DNA of 26,379 bases from a virus, in the IMG/VR virus record IMGVR_UViG_3300049914_000054, positions 1 to 26,379 of that record, one strand, 5' to 3'. Positions 7,343-15,917 of this stretch are shown one piece after another. Position 1 is the first letter of the stretch; each line of letters opens with the position of its first letter. Position numbers and translations under genes: made by a program. Below the pieces are notes generated by a model. The model was given only the letters and a program-made list of their open reading frames with translations, made no database searches and was not told the DNA's origin.

Positions 7343-7836
7343 GTAACTATCTACCTACCCTGGACGATTTTCTCACGCGCACGGTCATGCCGTCAGATAG
7401 TGTGCTTGCGCTTGAGGAGAGACATCCGGGGTGGGTAGTAAGCCGATCGGAGATTCGATCAGCCCGGATCGATGGGCGGCTCCGGAAACGATATGACGTT
7501 CCATTTCTGGAGCCGCATCCGGTAATCGTAATTGGATGGTGCGTGGATCTAGTCACGCTCGATGCGTATATCAAATTGGGTATCGCGCCATCTGACGCGC
7601 AGATGGCCACGATAGCAGCAGCCGCGGATCGTGCGGAGACTGAGATTCGCGAGGCTGCAGATGCGCAGGGCGGTCTCTACGATCTTCCGCTTCGTGCGGA
7701 TACTACGACGACGGGGATTCGTGGCGGACCGCTTGCGTATAGTGAGGCGAGTCCGTACGTCTGGCGTGACGTGCAGTATGACGCAGCCGTGGCGGAGGAC
7801 GAGAATCGAAGTGGTACGTCGCGAGGTGCGCGATGA
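7339..7836 (+). CDS. head-tail connector, Mu gp36 / DUF1320-like
   Basis: The 165-residue protein directly after the capsid gene has the layout of Mu gp36-like adaptors: a helical N-terminus, then 'SEIRSARIDGRLRKRYDVPF' (the family's 'I(D)xYLxxRYxxP' step), a hydrophobic helix 'VIVIGWCVDLVTLDAYI' and a later helix 'AAADRAETEIREAADAQGG' leading to 'LYDLPLR'. Such proteins join the portal to the tail. The ATG overlaps the capsid stop (ATGA). The C-terminal 40 residues are polar, Arg-rich and probably disordered. The assignment rests on motif layout and position. Confidence 0.7.
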   Translation: MSNYLPTLDDFLTRTVMPSDSVLALEERHPGWVVSRSEIRSARIDGRLRKRYDVPFLEPHPVIVIGWCVDLVTLDAYIKLGIAPSDAQMATIAAAADRAETEIREAADAQGGLYDLPLRADTTTTGIRGGPLAYSEASPYVWRDVQYDAAVAEDENRSGTSRGAR

Positions 7837-8276
7837 ATGCCGCGGGTTTCGCAGCAATGGATCAAATATTGGATCAGCTGCGCGCAATCGGCGGGCTCGC
7901 GGAATCGGGCGCACCTATGGTGGCCGAGAAGATTCGCGAGTTATGTATTGAAAATGTTCGCGCGCAGCGAAACCCATATGGTGATGCGTGGACGCCTGCT
8001 CGTGATGGTCGGCGGATGTTTGTCGGTATCGCAGGCGCAATCACTGCGCGCGCAATCGGGACTGTGGCGATGATTCGGCTGTCTGGTGTTGAGGTCATGC
8101 ATCACATCGGTAATGCTCGTGGGTACCACGGCGGATCAGCTAGACTGGGTGGTTTTCGTCGGAATATGATTCCCATTTCAGGTCTGCCACGATCGTTTCG
8201 GCACGGGATCAAGGACGTGCTCGAAGAGCGTTTCCAGCATCTCGTCAAACGTGGCGGAAGGTACGTACCTAGATGA
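7833..8276 (+). CDS. virion morphogenesis / neck protein, Mu gpG-like
   Basis: The 147-residue protein shows the pattern of phage virion morphogenesis proteins: helical N-terminus, 'QRNPYGDAWTPARDG' (family form: xxPDGxxWxPL), a His-Gly turn 'GNARGYHGGSARLGG', and the C-terminal 'PISGLPRSFRHGIKDVLEE', which parallels 'RPFLGLSxxDxxxIxxxI' in the family. These proteins act at the head-tail interface. Starts and stops overlap both neighbours (ATGA at 7833 and 8273). Confidence 0.75.
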   Translation: MNAAGFAAMDQILDQLRAIGGLAESGAPMVAEKIRELCIENVRAQRNPYGDAWTPARDGRRMFVGIAGAITARAIGTVAMIRLSGVEVMHHIGNARGYHGGSARLGGFRRNMIPISGLPRSFRHGIKDVLEERFQHLVKRGGRYVPR

Positions 8277-8839
8277 GTGCGACACTTGCACTTGAGTTGC
8301 TGTATGAGTACGCATGCGTGACGCTTCCCGCTGTTGCGCCTGGTATATCGGTAGTATTTGGACATCGAGAGATTGTACGACAGATCAATCAAGGTTTGGG
8401 GTGTGCGAATCGGGTGGTATTTGATCCATTCGATACGGTAAGCACCGATGATCCCGCGAGGGGGTTAGGTCAGAATCCGAGATCTGTGGCATCTCTTGGC
8501 GAGGGATTTGCGATCTATCTTTGGACTTACGATGCGTCGTCTCCGGAAAAGGAGCTCGTGCAATGGCGCGCGGCTCGTGTACTCTATGACAAGGTCCGGC
8601 TTATGCTGTACCTCGCAGCTGGCGATGGTACGATCGGGACACCAATCGGTGTCAAGTCCGTGGGGTGGGTACCACAACGGGAGCGGGGGCTGGGATGTGA
8701 GATGCGCCTGGTGTGCACTATCGGTGCGAAGATCGCGGATGAGGATACAATCTGTGCACTACTAGACGCAGCGGCGTTGCGTTATCGTGAGGGCACGGCG
8801 GATGAGTCTATACTGACAATCTTGCGAGCGGAGGAATGA
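8273..8839 (+). CDS. probable tail terminator / tail completion protein
   Basis: The 188-residue protein lies between the gpG-like neck protein and the sheath, where Mu-type phages place the gp37-like tail completion protein. Visible features are an N-terminal helix followed by 'VVFGHREIVRQINQG', 'GFAIYLWTYDASSPEKELVQW' (a beta-strand pattern seen in tail terminators, which often carry 'xVxVxAxDxxxPENE'), a helix 'RAARVLYDKVRLMLYLA', and a strand-rich C-terminus. No diagnostic signature is present, so this is mostly positional. It overlaps the upstream gene by ATGA. Confidence 0.55.
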   Translation: MSATLALELLYEYACVTLPAVAPGISVVFGHREIVRQINQGLGCANRVVFDPFDTVSTDDPARGLGQNPRSVASLGEGFAIYLWTYDASSPEKELVQWRAARVLYDKVRLMLYLAAGDGTIGTPIGVKSVGWVPQRERGLGCEMRLVCTIGAKIADEDTICALLDAAALRYREGTADESILTILRAEE

Positions 8840-8840
8840 T

Positions 8841-10616
8841 ATGATTCCGTATGTACGTATTACCACAGTTGATGGTACGATGCCTGGCGTGCCCGCAGGC
8901 GCGAGTCTCTACGCGGTAGCGGGGCCGGCGATGGCTGGTACTGCGTCAGTCGCGTATGGTCCGTTTGCGCGTAAGGATGACGTCATTGCAGCACTCGGCG
9001 CTGGACCGCTCGTAGAGATGGCGTCGATGCTGACAGACGCTGGTCTTCCGGTGTTGTGCTTTCGTACGCCCACGTCGATTGAGGGTACGGCGGGTGAGCC
9101 GATTGGGGCTGTTGCAGGTACGTGCAGTGCTGTGACGCACCACGGCACAGGGGCGTCTGTTGGATCGATTCACACGAATCCTACGCCTAGTGCTGTCTTT
9201 TCAGTCGTTGTGCTGTTCCCCGTCGGCGGTACAATCGGTACAGAGGGTATCGTATATCAGACATCGCTCGACGGTGGTGCGACGTACACAGTCGCGGCCG
9301 CACTCGGCACTGCGGCGTATATCACAATCGCCGGCGCGGGTGGTGTGCGAATCGATTTCACGACCGCTACTATCGTGGCTATGGATTCGTACACATTTAC
9401 GACGACTGCGCCGATCGTGGCGTCTGACGGATCGCTAGTTGTAGATTTCGACGCGGGTAGTACGTGCGTACCTACGATCAACGGTAGTAGCGCGCCGTAT
9501 GACGATTTCGAATGTGGTATTCGATTTCAGACGGGTGGCAGTATCCACACTGCTGGGATCACGTATCAGACTACGCGGGACGGCGGTCGTAATTGGTCGT
9601 CGGAAGTCTATGCGTTGGGTACGGCGACATCGATTACACTAGCTGGCGTAATCGTAGATCTAGCTGACGGGTCAATTACTGCGGAGGATGAGCTCAGTTT
9701 TTGGACGACGGCTCCTGAGTCGTCGTCGGGAGATCTCGCCGCGACAACCACGGCGCTTGAGGCAACGGCGCAGCCCTGGGATGCGCTAGTCCTGGTGACA
9801 CCGGTCACGGCCGCGATCGGCGGTGCTCTGGATACGCTGGTAATCGCGCTCGAAGAAGATGGCGAGCCGCGTCGCTGGATCGCCCCGTTTCGGTTGCCGA
9901 CTTACGGCGAGACGCACTCGGATTATGTCGCTGCCGCGGCTGTGCTTAGTGCGTCGTATCGATCGCCGCTCGGGCGGGGGACAGTCGTAGCTGGCGCGGC
10001 GGAGGTCGTGTCCGCAGTGTCTCGATGCGTCTACCGCCGCTCTGCTATGTTCGCGGCGGTGGTGAAATGGTTGAGCGTGTCGGAAGAGGTCAATATCGCA
10101 CAGATTGATCCTCCGGGGGGACTGCTGACTGGTGCGTCGATTACATACGACAACGGCGACCCAAAGCACCATGACGAATGGGTGACACCAGGTTTGGACG
10201 ATCTGGGGTACATGGTTCTCCGGACGATGCCCCAGCAGGGGAAGCTGGTATTCGTAAATCGTCCGCTGGTATTCTCTCCAGCTAGTTCGGATTTCAAGAT
10301 CGAGCCGCACTGGCGTATCTATAAGCTAGCGCTTCGAACGATCTACGGGTACTTTTTACACCGTCTCAATCGCGGTGCGCACTTGTCGAAACGCACGGGG
10401 TATTTGCTTCCGAGTGCGGCGATCGAAATGGAATCTGGTGCGTATAGATCGTTGGAGGCTGTGCTCACCGGTAAGGCCTCTGACTGGACAGTCGTGCTAG
10501 ATCGGAATATCGATCTGCGTCCTGCGGGGTCTCGACTCACAGGGACCTGGGGCGTGCAATGTGACTATTATCCTGAGGGCATCGAGCTTACGGGCCGTCT
10601 CTCAGTACCAGTCTAA
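8841..10616 (+). CDS. contractile tail sheath protein with duplicated insert domain
   Basis: At 591 residues and followed by a tube gene, this is the sheath. The C-terminal half (about 310-591) has the sheath layout: 'PWDALVLVTPVTAAIGG', 'LSASYRSPLGRGTVVAG', 'DPPGGLLTGASITYDNGDPK', 'VFVNRPLVFSPASSDFK', and the final 'RLTGTWGVQCDYYPEGIEL', resembling DUF2586-type sheaths. Inserted near the N-terminus are two homologous domains (about 118-191 and 222-292), each with 'GIxYQTxxDGGxxx', 'ALGTAxxITxAG' and ending 'TTAP', so an internal duplication is likely; such inserts decorate the sheath exterior. GGAGGA sits 5 bases before the ATG, a strong site as expected for an abundant subunit. Confidence 0.82.
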   Translation: MIPYVRITTVDGTMPGVPAGASLYAVAGPAMAGTASVAYGPFARKDDVIAALGAGPLVEMASMLTDAGLPVLCFRTPTSIEGTAGEPIGAVAGTCSAVTHHGTGASVGSIHTNPTPSAVFSVVVLFPVGGTIGTEGIVYQTSLDGGATYTVAAALGTAAYITIAGAGGVRIDFTTATIVAMDSYTFTTTAPIVASDGSLVVDFDAGSTCVPTINGSSAPYDDFECGIRFQTGGSIHTAGITYQTTRDGGRNWSSEVYALGTATSITLAGVIVDLADGSITAEDELSFWTTAPESSSGDLAATTTALEATAQPWDALVLVTPVTAAIGGALDTLVIALEEDGEPRRWIAPFRLPTYGETHSDYVAAAAVLSASYRSPLGRGTVVAGAAEVVSAVSRCVYRRSAMFAAVVKWLSVSEEVNIAQIDPPGGLLTGASITYDNGDPKHHDEWVTPGLDDLGYMVLRTMPQQGKLVFVNRPLVFSPASSDFKIEPHWRIYKLALRTIYGYFLHRLNRGAHLSKRTGYLLPSAAIEMESGAYRSLEAVLTGKASDWTVVLDRNIDLRPAGSRLTGTWGVQCDYYPEGIELTGRLSVPV

Positions 10617-10626
10617 GGAGGACGAC

Positions 10627-11160
10627 ATGCCTGGTATAGCTATTGGTACAGGATTTGGGTCTGGGACGAGCGCAGCCGCGGGCGGATCACCGGATACACT
10701 GCGAGTCAACGGATATCTATTATCGTGGGGTGATTGCATACTCACAATCGGAGATCGGCGCTGGTACAAGGCGACGTCGATCGATTACGAGCAGAAGCGC
10801 CCCCGGGTGCTGGGGTATGGTCAGAGCAAGGCGCATGCGCCTCTGGCGATGTCCCGCGGTCGCACAGAACCTGGACCATTCAAGGTCAAGATGTTCACCG
10901 AAATGGCTACAGATTTGCGGCTTTATGTCGCTAGTATATCTCTTAGTGGTTACAGCTACGGTAATCCGATGTTACCGATCTATCTCCAGTACGTCAAGCT
11001 GGGGAAGGTGTCGACTGTAGAGGCGATCAACTGCGTCGTAACGAGCGACGGATCGTCACATGAGGAGTCGGCGGATCCATTACAGACGACGTGGGAATGG
11101 CAACCTACTGGGTATCTTATCGACGGTGTAGGACTAGCTGACACAGACGAGGACGAATGA
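10627..11160 (+). CDS. tail tube protein
   Basis: The 177-residue protein directly follows the sheath and precedes the tail chaperone, the invariant place for the tube subunit of contractile tails. It has short beta-strands ('RRWYKATSIDYEQKRPRVLG', 'PGPFKVKMFTEMATDLRLYV') as in gpM/FII-type tubes, although I see no family-specific signature. The start is ATG 10627 rather than the upstream in-frame 10561 because AAGGAGG (overlapping the sheath stop) lies 5 bases before it. It ends in an acidic tail (DTDEDE) and overlaps the next start (ATGA). Confidence 0.78.
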   Translation: MPGIAIGTGFGSGTSAAAGGSPDTLRVNGYLLSWGDCILTIGDRRWYKATSIDYEQKRPRVLGYGQSKAHAPLAMSRGRTEPGPFKVKMFTEMATDLRLYVASISLSGYSYGNPMLPIYLQYVKLGKVSTVEAINCVVTSDGSSHEESADPLQTTWEWQPTGYLIDGVGLADTDEDE

Positions 11161-11561
11161 ACCGGGATGAAATGAAGGCACGGTTAGCGGTTGCGCTAGT
11201 GCGTAAGACTCAGGTGATTGCAGAAGCGGAGTCTGCGATTGCGGATCGCAGACTTGAGTCTGAGGTCGCGGTGGCGGAGCACGAGGGTATCCGCGGTCGT
11301 GATTTCGGTGCGGTATATACGCCGGATGGTGCGGTGGTGCTCGTCCGGCCACCACCCGCTGTCGTGTGGCAAAAATACCGAGACCGGATGCTAGCGCAAA
11401 AGTTAGCGACGAAAGATCTGGACGATCTCGTACATCCGTGTCTCGAGGACGTGCCGGCTTTCGAGGCGCTATGCACTCGCTGCCCGGCGCTGCTTGATCT
11501 AGTCGCTAATGCAGTCGTTAGCCTAGCGGGGATGACGGAGGAGACACTCGCGGGAAAATAG
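11157..11561 (+). CDS. tail assembly chaperone, gpG-type (frame 0 product)
   Basis: This 134-residue helical protein between tube and tape measure genes matches the first tail assembly chaperone: a helical N-terminus, then 'DLDDLVHPCLEDVPAFEALC' and 'CPALLDLVANAVVSLAG', resembling the family's 'xLVxxCVxxPxxAxFxxL...YPGLxxxLAxALLxLAG'. It coats the tape measure protein during tail assembly. Its last sense codons GGA AAA lie in a GGGAAAA slippery heptamer immediately before the TAG stop, so a minority of ribosomes probably continue in the -1 frame. Confidence 0.85.
   Translation: MNRDEMKARLAVALVRKTQVIAEAESAIADRRLESEVAVAEHEGIRGRDFGAVYTPDGAVVLVRPPPAVVWQKYRDRMLAQKLATKDLDDLVHPCLEDVPAFEALCTRCPALLDLVANAVVSLAGMTEETLAGK
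11552..11558 (+). promoter_or_regulatory. -1 ribosomal frameshift slippery site GGGAAAA
   Basis: The heptamer has the correct phase (G GGA AAA with respect to the frame 0 codons GGA, AAA) and is directly followed by the frame 0 stop TAG. This X XXY YYZ form is the same class as the lambda G-GT site (GGGAAAG). The -1 frame is then open for 58 codons. I did not find an obvious stable downstream stem. Confidence 0.8.
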
Positions 11562-11734
11562 TGGACGGGCGATCGGAGGCGATGCGTAATCCTATATTCG
11601 CAGCTGATTGCCTGTCGCGACTGATTCACCCAGATGTGGATAGTGACCAAGAGCGGGAAACGATTGCATTAATACTAATAGCGGAGGGGTTGAACGATCT
11701 GCGAGTGATTCGGAAGGCGCTGACGAATGGGTGA
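11558..11734 (+). CDS. tail assembly chaperone -1 frameshift extension (gpGT-type)
   Basis: Read in the -1 frame from the slippery site, 58 codons follow without a stop, up to TGA at 11732-11734, which overlaps the tape measure start by 8 bases. The predicted segment is helical and acidic ('DVDSDQERETIALILIAEGL'), giving a 192-residue fusion with the chaperone, the expected architecture for a gpG/gpGT pair. Without frameshifting this would be an unexplained gap of about 165 bp in an otherwise gapless operon. The alternative is a separate 50-codon gene from ATG 11582, which has GGAGG only 2 bases upstream, too close for efficient initiation. Confidence 0.75.
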   Translation: MVDGRSEAMRNPIFAADCLSRLIHPDVDSDQERETIALILIAEGLNDLRVIRKALTNG

Positions 11735-13730
11735 CGAAACTACAGCGACGTTCTCTGTCGATCTAGAAAATCGCGCATCTGGTCCGGCGGATGCGGCGGC
11801 TTCGTCTGTCGGTGCGCTTCGCAACAGACTACAAGATGGGCTTAAGTCGGTATCGTCAATGAATCGCGCTATGTCCCTCATGCGCGGCGCTAATCTTCAG
11901 GCGACGAAAGGCTACCGCGATCTACGCGATCGTGTCGTTGCGCAGAAGACGACGAATGCACAACTAGTTGAGCAGTATCATCGCACTGGTCAATCGATGT
12001 CGGATCTGTTTGCGCACGGTGTCGAGGGTAAGAGCGGTATCGATGCTATTATTGCTAGCGCGAATCTCGCAGGCGGTCCGATGGGGGGCATGATCGCTCG
12101 TGGTCAATCGTTGATCAAGACTCTAGGATCGGCTGGACTCGCGGGCGTCGCGATCGTCGCGGCCGCGGCCGTCGTTGTCTTAACAGCTGCGCTGGCGGCT
12201 AGTGTCGCGGTGATAGCGACGTACGCACTACGTGTTGCAGACGCGTATCGATCCGAGCGGTTGTTGCTAGAGGGGATGACTAAGATCCCCAACTGGTTCG
12301 GTCTTGCGGCGGGCAAGGCCGGGGATCTACAGATCGCGATCGATAACGTTGCGTCGTCGAGTGCGCTTAGTCGAGACCGTATAGCAGGGCTTGCGCAAGA
12401 GCTGTATCGTAGTGGTGCGCGTGGCGCGAATCTAAGTCTCGGCCTTCAGGCCGTGGCTACAGCAACGTCTGCGGCGGGCGAGTCGTACGGTGGCATGATC
12501 AAAGGGATGGTGGCCGGCGCGGCGTGGATGGGTCAATCCGTGACGCGGTATACTAAGTGGATTGAGAATCGATTCGGTGCGATTGCGCGCGGGCAGATGC
12601 TGTCGTTGTCTACACAGATGCTTAAGTTCCGCGAGAATGTCGCTAGACTATTTCAAGGCCTGCGAATCGAGGGGTTTTTATCCGCTCTTCGCGAGGTGCT
12701 TAGTCTATTCGATCAGTCGACGTCTAGTGGTAAAGCTCTGCGTCAGATGGTCGAGGTACTGCTGTCGCCTCTTAATAGTGCATTCATTGCACTAGCTCCT
12801 TTGGTGCATCGATTTTTCCAAGGTATGGTGATTGCTGCGCTGCGATTCATGATCGTGGTCAATGACGCGCGCCTTGCGCTGCGTCGTGCATTTGGTGGTA
12901 CTGACCTACTGCGAGGACTGGATCTCCAGCGGGTTGCGATCTACGCTGGTATGGTCGCACTCTACGCGTTCGTTGGCGTACTCGGGCTGGTAGCGGTAGC
13001 TGCCACCGCGGGGGCGATTGCGCTTACTTTGATGTTTGCGCCATTGATCGCGGCAGTGCTTCTCGTCGCGGGCGTGGTCGCTGGCCTCGCGTACGGACTG
13101 TACGGCTTTGGTGTCATGATAGCTGACGGTATTCGGTACGCGATTCGCTGGCTTGAGAATCTAGATCTATCCGCCGTGGCCGCGGCCGATGCATTTATCA
13201 CCGGTCTGGTGAGTGGCATCGAGCGCGGCGCGGCGCGTGTGTGGGCTGCGGTCAAGGCACTCGCACTCGGGATTGGCAAGACCCTAGCTGGGAGACTCGA
13301 AGTGCATAGCCCTAGCCGGCTAGCATTCCGCGTTGGCGCGGGTTTCGATGCTGGCGCGGAGCTCGGTCTCCAGGCCGGCATCCCCCGTGTCCAGCGGGCG
13401 GTGGGGCGGCTGGGGGCGGCTTTTGATCTCGCTCGTCCGGAGGCTCCCGAGGCTCCGAAATTTGAGGCGCGCGGGCGAGTCGATGCGGGCATGCGGCTGC
13501 CTTCAATGCCTCGATTCGAGTACGACGCGAAGCCGTTATCGGTGTTGACGACTAACGTGCGAACCGAGGGGGATCGAAATACGGCCAGCACACGATCTGT
13601 TAGTGTGACGATTCACGAGCTACATGTGCATTCCCAGGCGCCTGGTGCGCAGGGAATCGGGGAGTCACTACGAGATGAGATAGCTCGTGTGCTAGAGCGC
13701 GTCGCCGTGCAAATGGGGGTGCGGGCATGA
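11727..13730 (+). CDS. tail tape measure protein
   Basis: At 667 residues this is the largest tail gene before the baseplate cluster, and it follows the chaperone pair. It has a polar helical N-terminus, a hydrophobic segment (about 136-168, Ala/Val-rich), a large hydrophobic region (about 403-470) with three or four helices, and a C-terminal 'LEVHSPSRLAFRVGAGFDAG' (about 524-545), a version of the tape-measure signature IxSPSRVFxxxGxxxxxG. It sets tail length and probably helps DNA entry. At 0.15 nm per residue of helix it predicts a tail of about 100 nm. Its stop overlaps the next start (ATGA). Confidence 0.92.
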   Translation: MGDETTATFSVDLENRASGPADAAASSVGALRNRLQDGLKSVSSMNRAMSLMRGANLQATKGYRDLRDRVVAQKTTNAQLVEQYHRTGQSMSDLFAHGVEGKSGIDAIIASANLAGGPMGGMIARGQSLIKTLGSAGLAGVAIVAAAAVVVLTAALAASVAVIATYALRVADAYRSERLLLEGMTKIPNWFGLAAGKAGDLQIAIDNVASSSALSRDRIAGLAQELYRSGARGANLSLGLQAVATATSAAGESYGGMIKGMVAGAAWMGQSVTRYTKWIENRFGAIARGQMLSLSTQMLKFRENVARLFQGLRIEGFLSALREVLSLFDQSTSSGKALRQMVEVLLSPLNSAFIALAPLVHRFFQGMVIAALRFMIVVNDARLALRRAFGGTDLLRGLDLQRVAIYAGMVALYAFVGVLGLVAVAATAGAIALTLMFAPLIAAVLLVAGVVAGLAYGLYGFGVMIADGIRYAIRWLENLDLSAVAAADAFITGLVSGIERGAARVWAAVKALALGIGKTLAGRLEVHSPSRLAFRVGAGFDAGAELGLQAGIPRVQRAVGRLGAAFDLARPEAPEAPKFEARGRVDAGMRLPSMPRFEYDAKPLSVLTTNVRTEGDRNTASTRSVSVTIHELHVHSQAPGAQGIGESLRDEIARVLERVAVQMGVRA

Positions 13731-14263
13731 CCACGTGGGTCAATCCGCTGTCGACACCGGTCAACTACGTCCGGGTCAACGGTGCGCGTACGCCTATGAC
13801 CTACTCGACGATTCGCGGTGCAGAGGACAAGCGGAAGTACGATGAGCTGGTGGGTCCCGGATTGAGTGGTGGATACTCGCGATTCTTAGGTAAGCGCTTA
13901 TCGCATTTCGAGCTCTTGATGTACCTCTATACCCCTGAGGATTGGTCAGCATGGTATCGATTTAAGCCTGTGCTGGCGGCGCTACCTAAATCGTTCATGG
14001 GTAAGTCGTTTGCGATTTGGCATCCCTGGTGTGTCGATTGCGGGATCACGGCGGCGTGTGTGGAGACGATCAAACAGCCGAAAGAGCTCGAGCCTGGTGT
14101 GTACGTTATCGAAGTCGAAATGATCGAATTTCGTATACCGAAACGACAAGTAGCGAAACTCGTCGGAACGACATCTGTAGTGTCAGATCCATACGAGATG
14201 CAGATATCGCAACTATCGGATCAGTTAGCGAAACAACAAGAACTACTAGCGGGTAAGCCGTGA
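13727..14263 (+). CDS. tail/baseplate adaptor protein after the tape measure
   Basis: The 178-residue protein resembles a phage family found directly after tape measure genes: 'ARTPMTYSTIRGAEDKRKYD', then 'SGGYSRFLGKRLSHFELLMYLY' (family-like GxxGxxTVFxGxxLxxFxVxxxLW), 'PEDWSAWYRFKPVLAALP', 'FAIWHPWCVDCGITAACVE' (family-like LGIxHPxLxxxxITxVVVE), and 'GVYVIEVEMIEFRIPKRQVA'. The C-terminus is a short coiled-coil-like helix ('MQISQLSDQLAKQQELLAG'). Position corresponds to the Mu gpN/gpP hub region, so it probably links tube and hub, but the biochemical role is unknown. It is coupled to both neighbours by ATGA and GTGA overlaps. Confidence 0.65.
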   Translation: MTTWVNPLSTPVNYVRVNGARTPMTYSTIRGAEDKRKYDELVGPGLSGGYSRFLGKRLSHFELLMYLYTPEDWSAWYRFKPVLAALPKSFMGKSFAIWHPWCVDCGITAACVETIKQPKELEPGVYVIEVEMIEFRIPKRQVAKLVGTTSVVSDPYEMQISQLSDQLAKQQELLAGKP

Positions 14264-15423
14264 TCACGATCAACGGACACCGGGTAGTAGAGCTCCTCGT
14301 ATCAGTGCCTAATCGTGGTGTGTGGTCTGCCGAGTGCCGACTTGATGACGATACAGTGCTCGGCGGATCCGTCACGATTCTGGTCTCTGGGTTGTCACTG
14401 CGAGGCGTGGTATCTTCGTCACTGTCGAGTACATTCAACGGTGTTTCGCGTGTATTCGTCGTCGGCGGTGCGGGTGGTTGGTCACAACGGATACCCCGTA
14501 AGTCGTATCATGCTGATACCAGCGTGCGGGCTGACATCGTCATCAATGATATTGCGCGCGCCTGTGGGGAACGCGTAGTCGATCCGCCTAGCCGGACGCT
14601 GGGTCGATCGTGGATACGGCCAGCGTCGATCGCATCGACGTCACTAGAATCTACGATTGGTGACACCCTGTGGTGGGTAGATTACGAGGGGGTGACACGG
14701 ATTGGTGCGCGCCGAGGCGCGTCGCTAGCGCGTGAGACGTACCAGTTGCTCGATTACGATTTGGTCAATCACGTTGCGGTGCTTACTGCGGACGATCTAT
14801 CAGTCGTACGTATCGGATCAACGGTGGTAGATGGGCTTCCGACCTCCGGTGTCATTCGCGAGTTGGAGATCCTAGCTACTGCAGATAGCGTGCGCGTTCG
14901 CGCATGGTTGTCGACTGATGAGACAGCGGGGTCGAGGATTGAGCAGTCGCTGACTGCGATCGCTGAGCAGATCGTCAGTAAGCGTATTTTCGGAAAGTAC
15001 CGATATCGTGTCTACAGCATGGCTGATAGGCGGGTCAATCTCCAGTCTGTGTCGATCGCAGAGGGGTTACCCGACGCGCTATCTGTCGACATGGTACCGG
15101 GTATCGCGGGGGCTTGGGCACAGCTGACTCCGGGTGCAATCGTGTTCGTGGAGTTTATCGCGGGGGATCTGCGAGATCCCATAATCTCCGGTTTTTCCGA
15201 TATCTCAGATCCTAAATTCGTACCCGTTCGGCTCGTGCTTGGGGGGGTGGACAATGCGCAGGACGCTGCGCGAAAGGGAGACTCTGTGCGAGTACTCTTG
15301 CCCCCCGCGTATTTTATCGGTACAGTCGGCGGACAGCCGGCGACGGGCGTGGTGTCGTTCCCTGGCGGCTACTCGCTCGGCACGATCACGATCGGGAGCT
15401 CGAAAGTGGGAATCGGGTCATGA
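14260..15423 (+). CDS. baseplate hub-spike protein (gpV/gp45-like)
   Basis: The 387-residue protein appears to combine a hub-like N-terminus with a spike. The N-terminal 230 residues are beta-rich, with strands typical of gp27/gpP-like hub proteins ('IGDTLWWVDYEGVTRIGARR', 'TSGVIRELEILATADSVRVR'). The middle (about 240-325) has the OB-fold pattern of gpV/VgrG proteins: 'KYRYRVYSMADRRVNLQSVS', then 'WAQLTPGAIVFVEFIAGDLRD', ending 'PIISGF', equivalent to 'PGxxVxVxFxxGDPxxPVVxGF'. The C-terminus is Gly/Val-rich and could form the trimeric spike; no PAAR-type tip is evident. It is the cell-puncturing part of the contractile tail. It starts with GTG overlapping the upstream stop. Confidence 0.8.
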   Translation: MITINGHRVVELLVSVPNRGVWSAECRLDDDTVLGGSVTILVSGLSLRGVVSSSLSSTFNGVSRVFVVGGAGGWSQRIPRKSYHADTSVRADIVINDIARACGERVVDPPSRTLGRSWIRPASIASTSLESTIGDTLWWVDYEGVTRIGARRGASLARETYQLLDYDLVNHVAVLTADDLSVVRIGSTVVDGLPTSGVIRELEILATADSVRVRAWLSTDETAGSRIEQSLTAIAEQIVSKRIFGKYRYRVYSMADRRVNLQSVSIAEGLPDALSVDMVPGIAGAWAQLTPGAIVFVEFIAGDLRDPIISGFSDISDPKFVPVRLVLGGVDNAQDAARKGDSVRVLLPPAYFIGTVGGQPATGVVSFPGGYSLGTITIGSSKVGIGS

Positions 15424-15917
15424 GTCTTGACGCGCTAGGAGGCGGCTCAGTTTCGTTGGGGTTCTGTCTCCCCGGTGCTTTCGCGGCGCTGGCTGTTGCG
15501 ATTCCGGATCTCCAAGCGCGGGTTGATGCGCTTATAGATTTCGCTCCGTCGCTGGGGGGCTTCAGTGCGGATCTATCGCTTGCTGGAGGTATCGAGACGA
15601 ATCTCGAGGGGGCGATCGCATTAGGCCTAACACCTCCTAGTCTCCAGGTGCAGATCGATGCGGTACTCGATCTACTAGCGTTATTACAAGTGCAGCTAGC
15701 ACTTGTACTTGGGTTCGCTGATCTCGCAGCGACGGGGGGGATTTGGGCATATGCGTACGATGGTCGAGCGGATGGGCTGGGTCCCGCGTTATCGGCAGAG
15801 CTGTCAGCGGGTTTCCCTGGGGGTGGACCAGCTGATCATGCGAATGCAATCGTGCTCTGCACGACGGTGGGTGCGACGTGGTCAATACTGGGTCAGGTAT
15901 TCCAGGTGACGCCGTGA
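15420..15917 (+). CDS. conserved tail protein of unknown function next to the spike
   Basis: The 165-residue protein is rich in Ala and Leu and has repeated amphipathic helices ('LQARVDALIDF', 'LQVQIDAVLDLLALLQVQ') followed by 'GIWAYAYDGRADGLGPAL' and a Gly-rich turn 'FPGGGPADHANAIVLCTT'. I have the impression of a conserved family next to gpV-like spikes in several contractile phages (pattern W/H-x-Y-x-Y-x-G, then 'LPGG.....HxNAIVLxT'), with no known function. The helices could form a coiled coil associated with hub or spike. It overlaps both neighbours (ATGA at 15420, GTGA at 15914). Confidence 0.6.
   Translation: MSLDALGGGSVSLGFCLPGAFAALAVAIPDLQARVDALIDFAPSLGGFSADLSLAGGIETNLEGAIALGLTPPSLQVQIDAVLDLLALLQVQLALVLGFADLAATGGIWAYAYDGRADGLGPALSAELSAGFPGGGPADHANAIVLCTTVGATWSILGQVFQVTP

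Noticed and set aside
11582-11734. Independent 50-codon gene after the tail chaperone
   Set aside because: The GGAGG is only 2 bases from its ATG, whereas a correctly phased GGGAAAA slippery site joins this frame to the upstream chaperone; kept as an alternative.
12962-13591. 209-codon minus-strand ORF opposite the tape measure gene
   Set aside because: Ala/Pro/Thr-rich antisense shadow; the sense strand has a clear tape measure signature.
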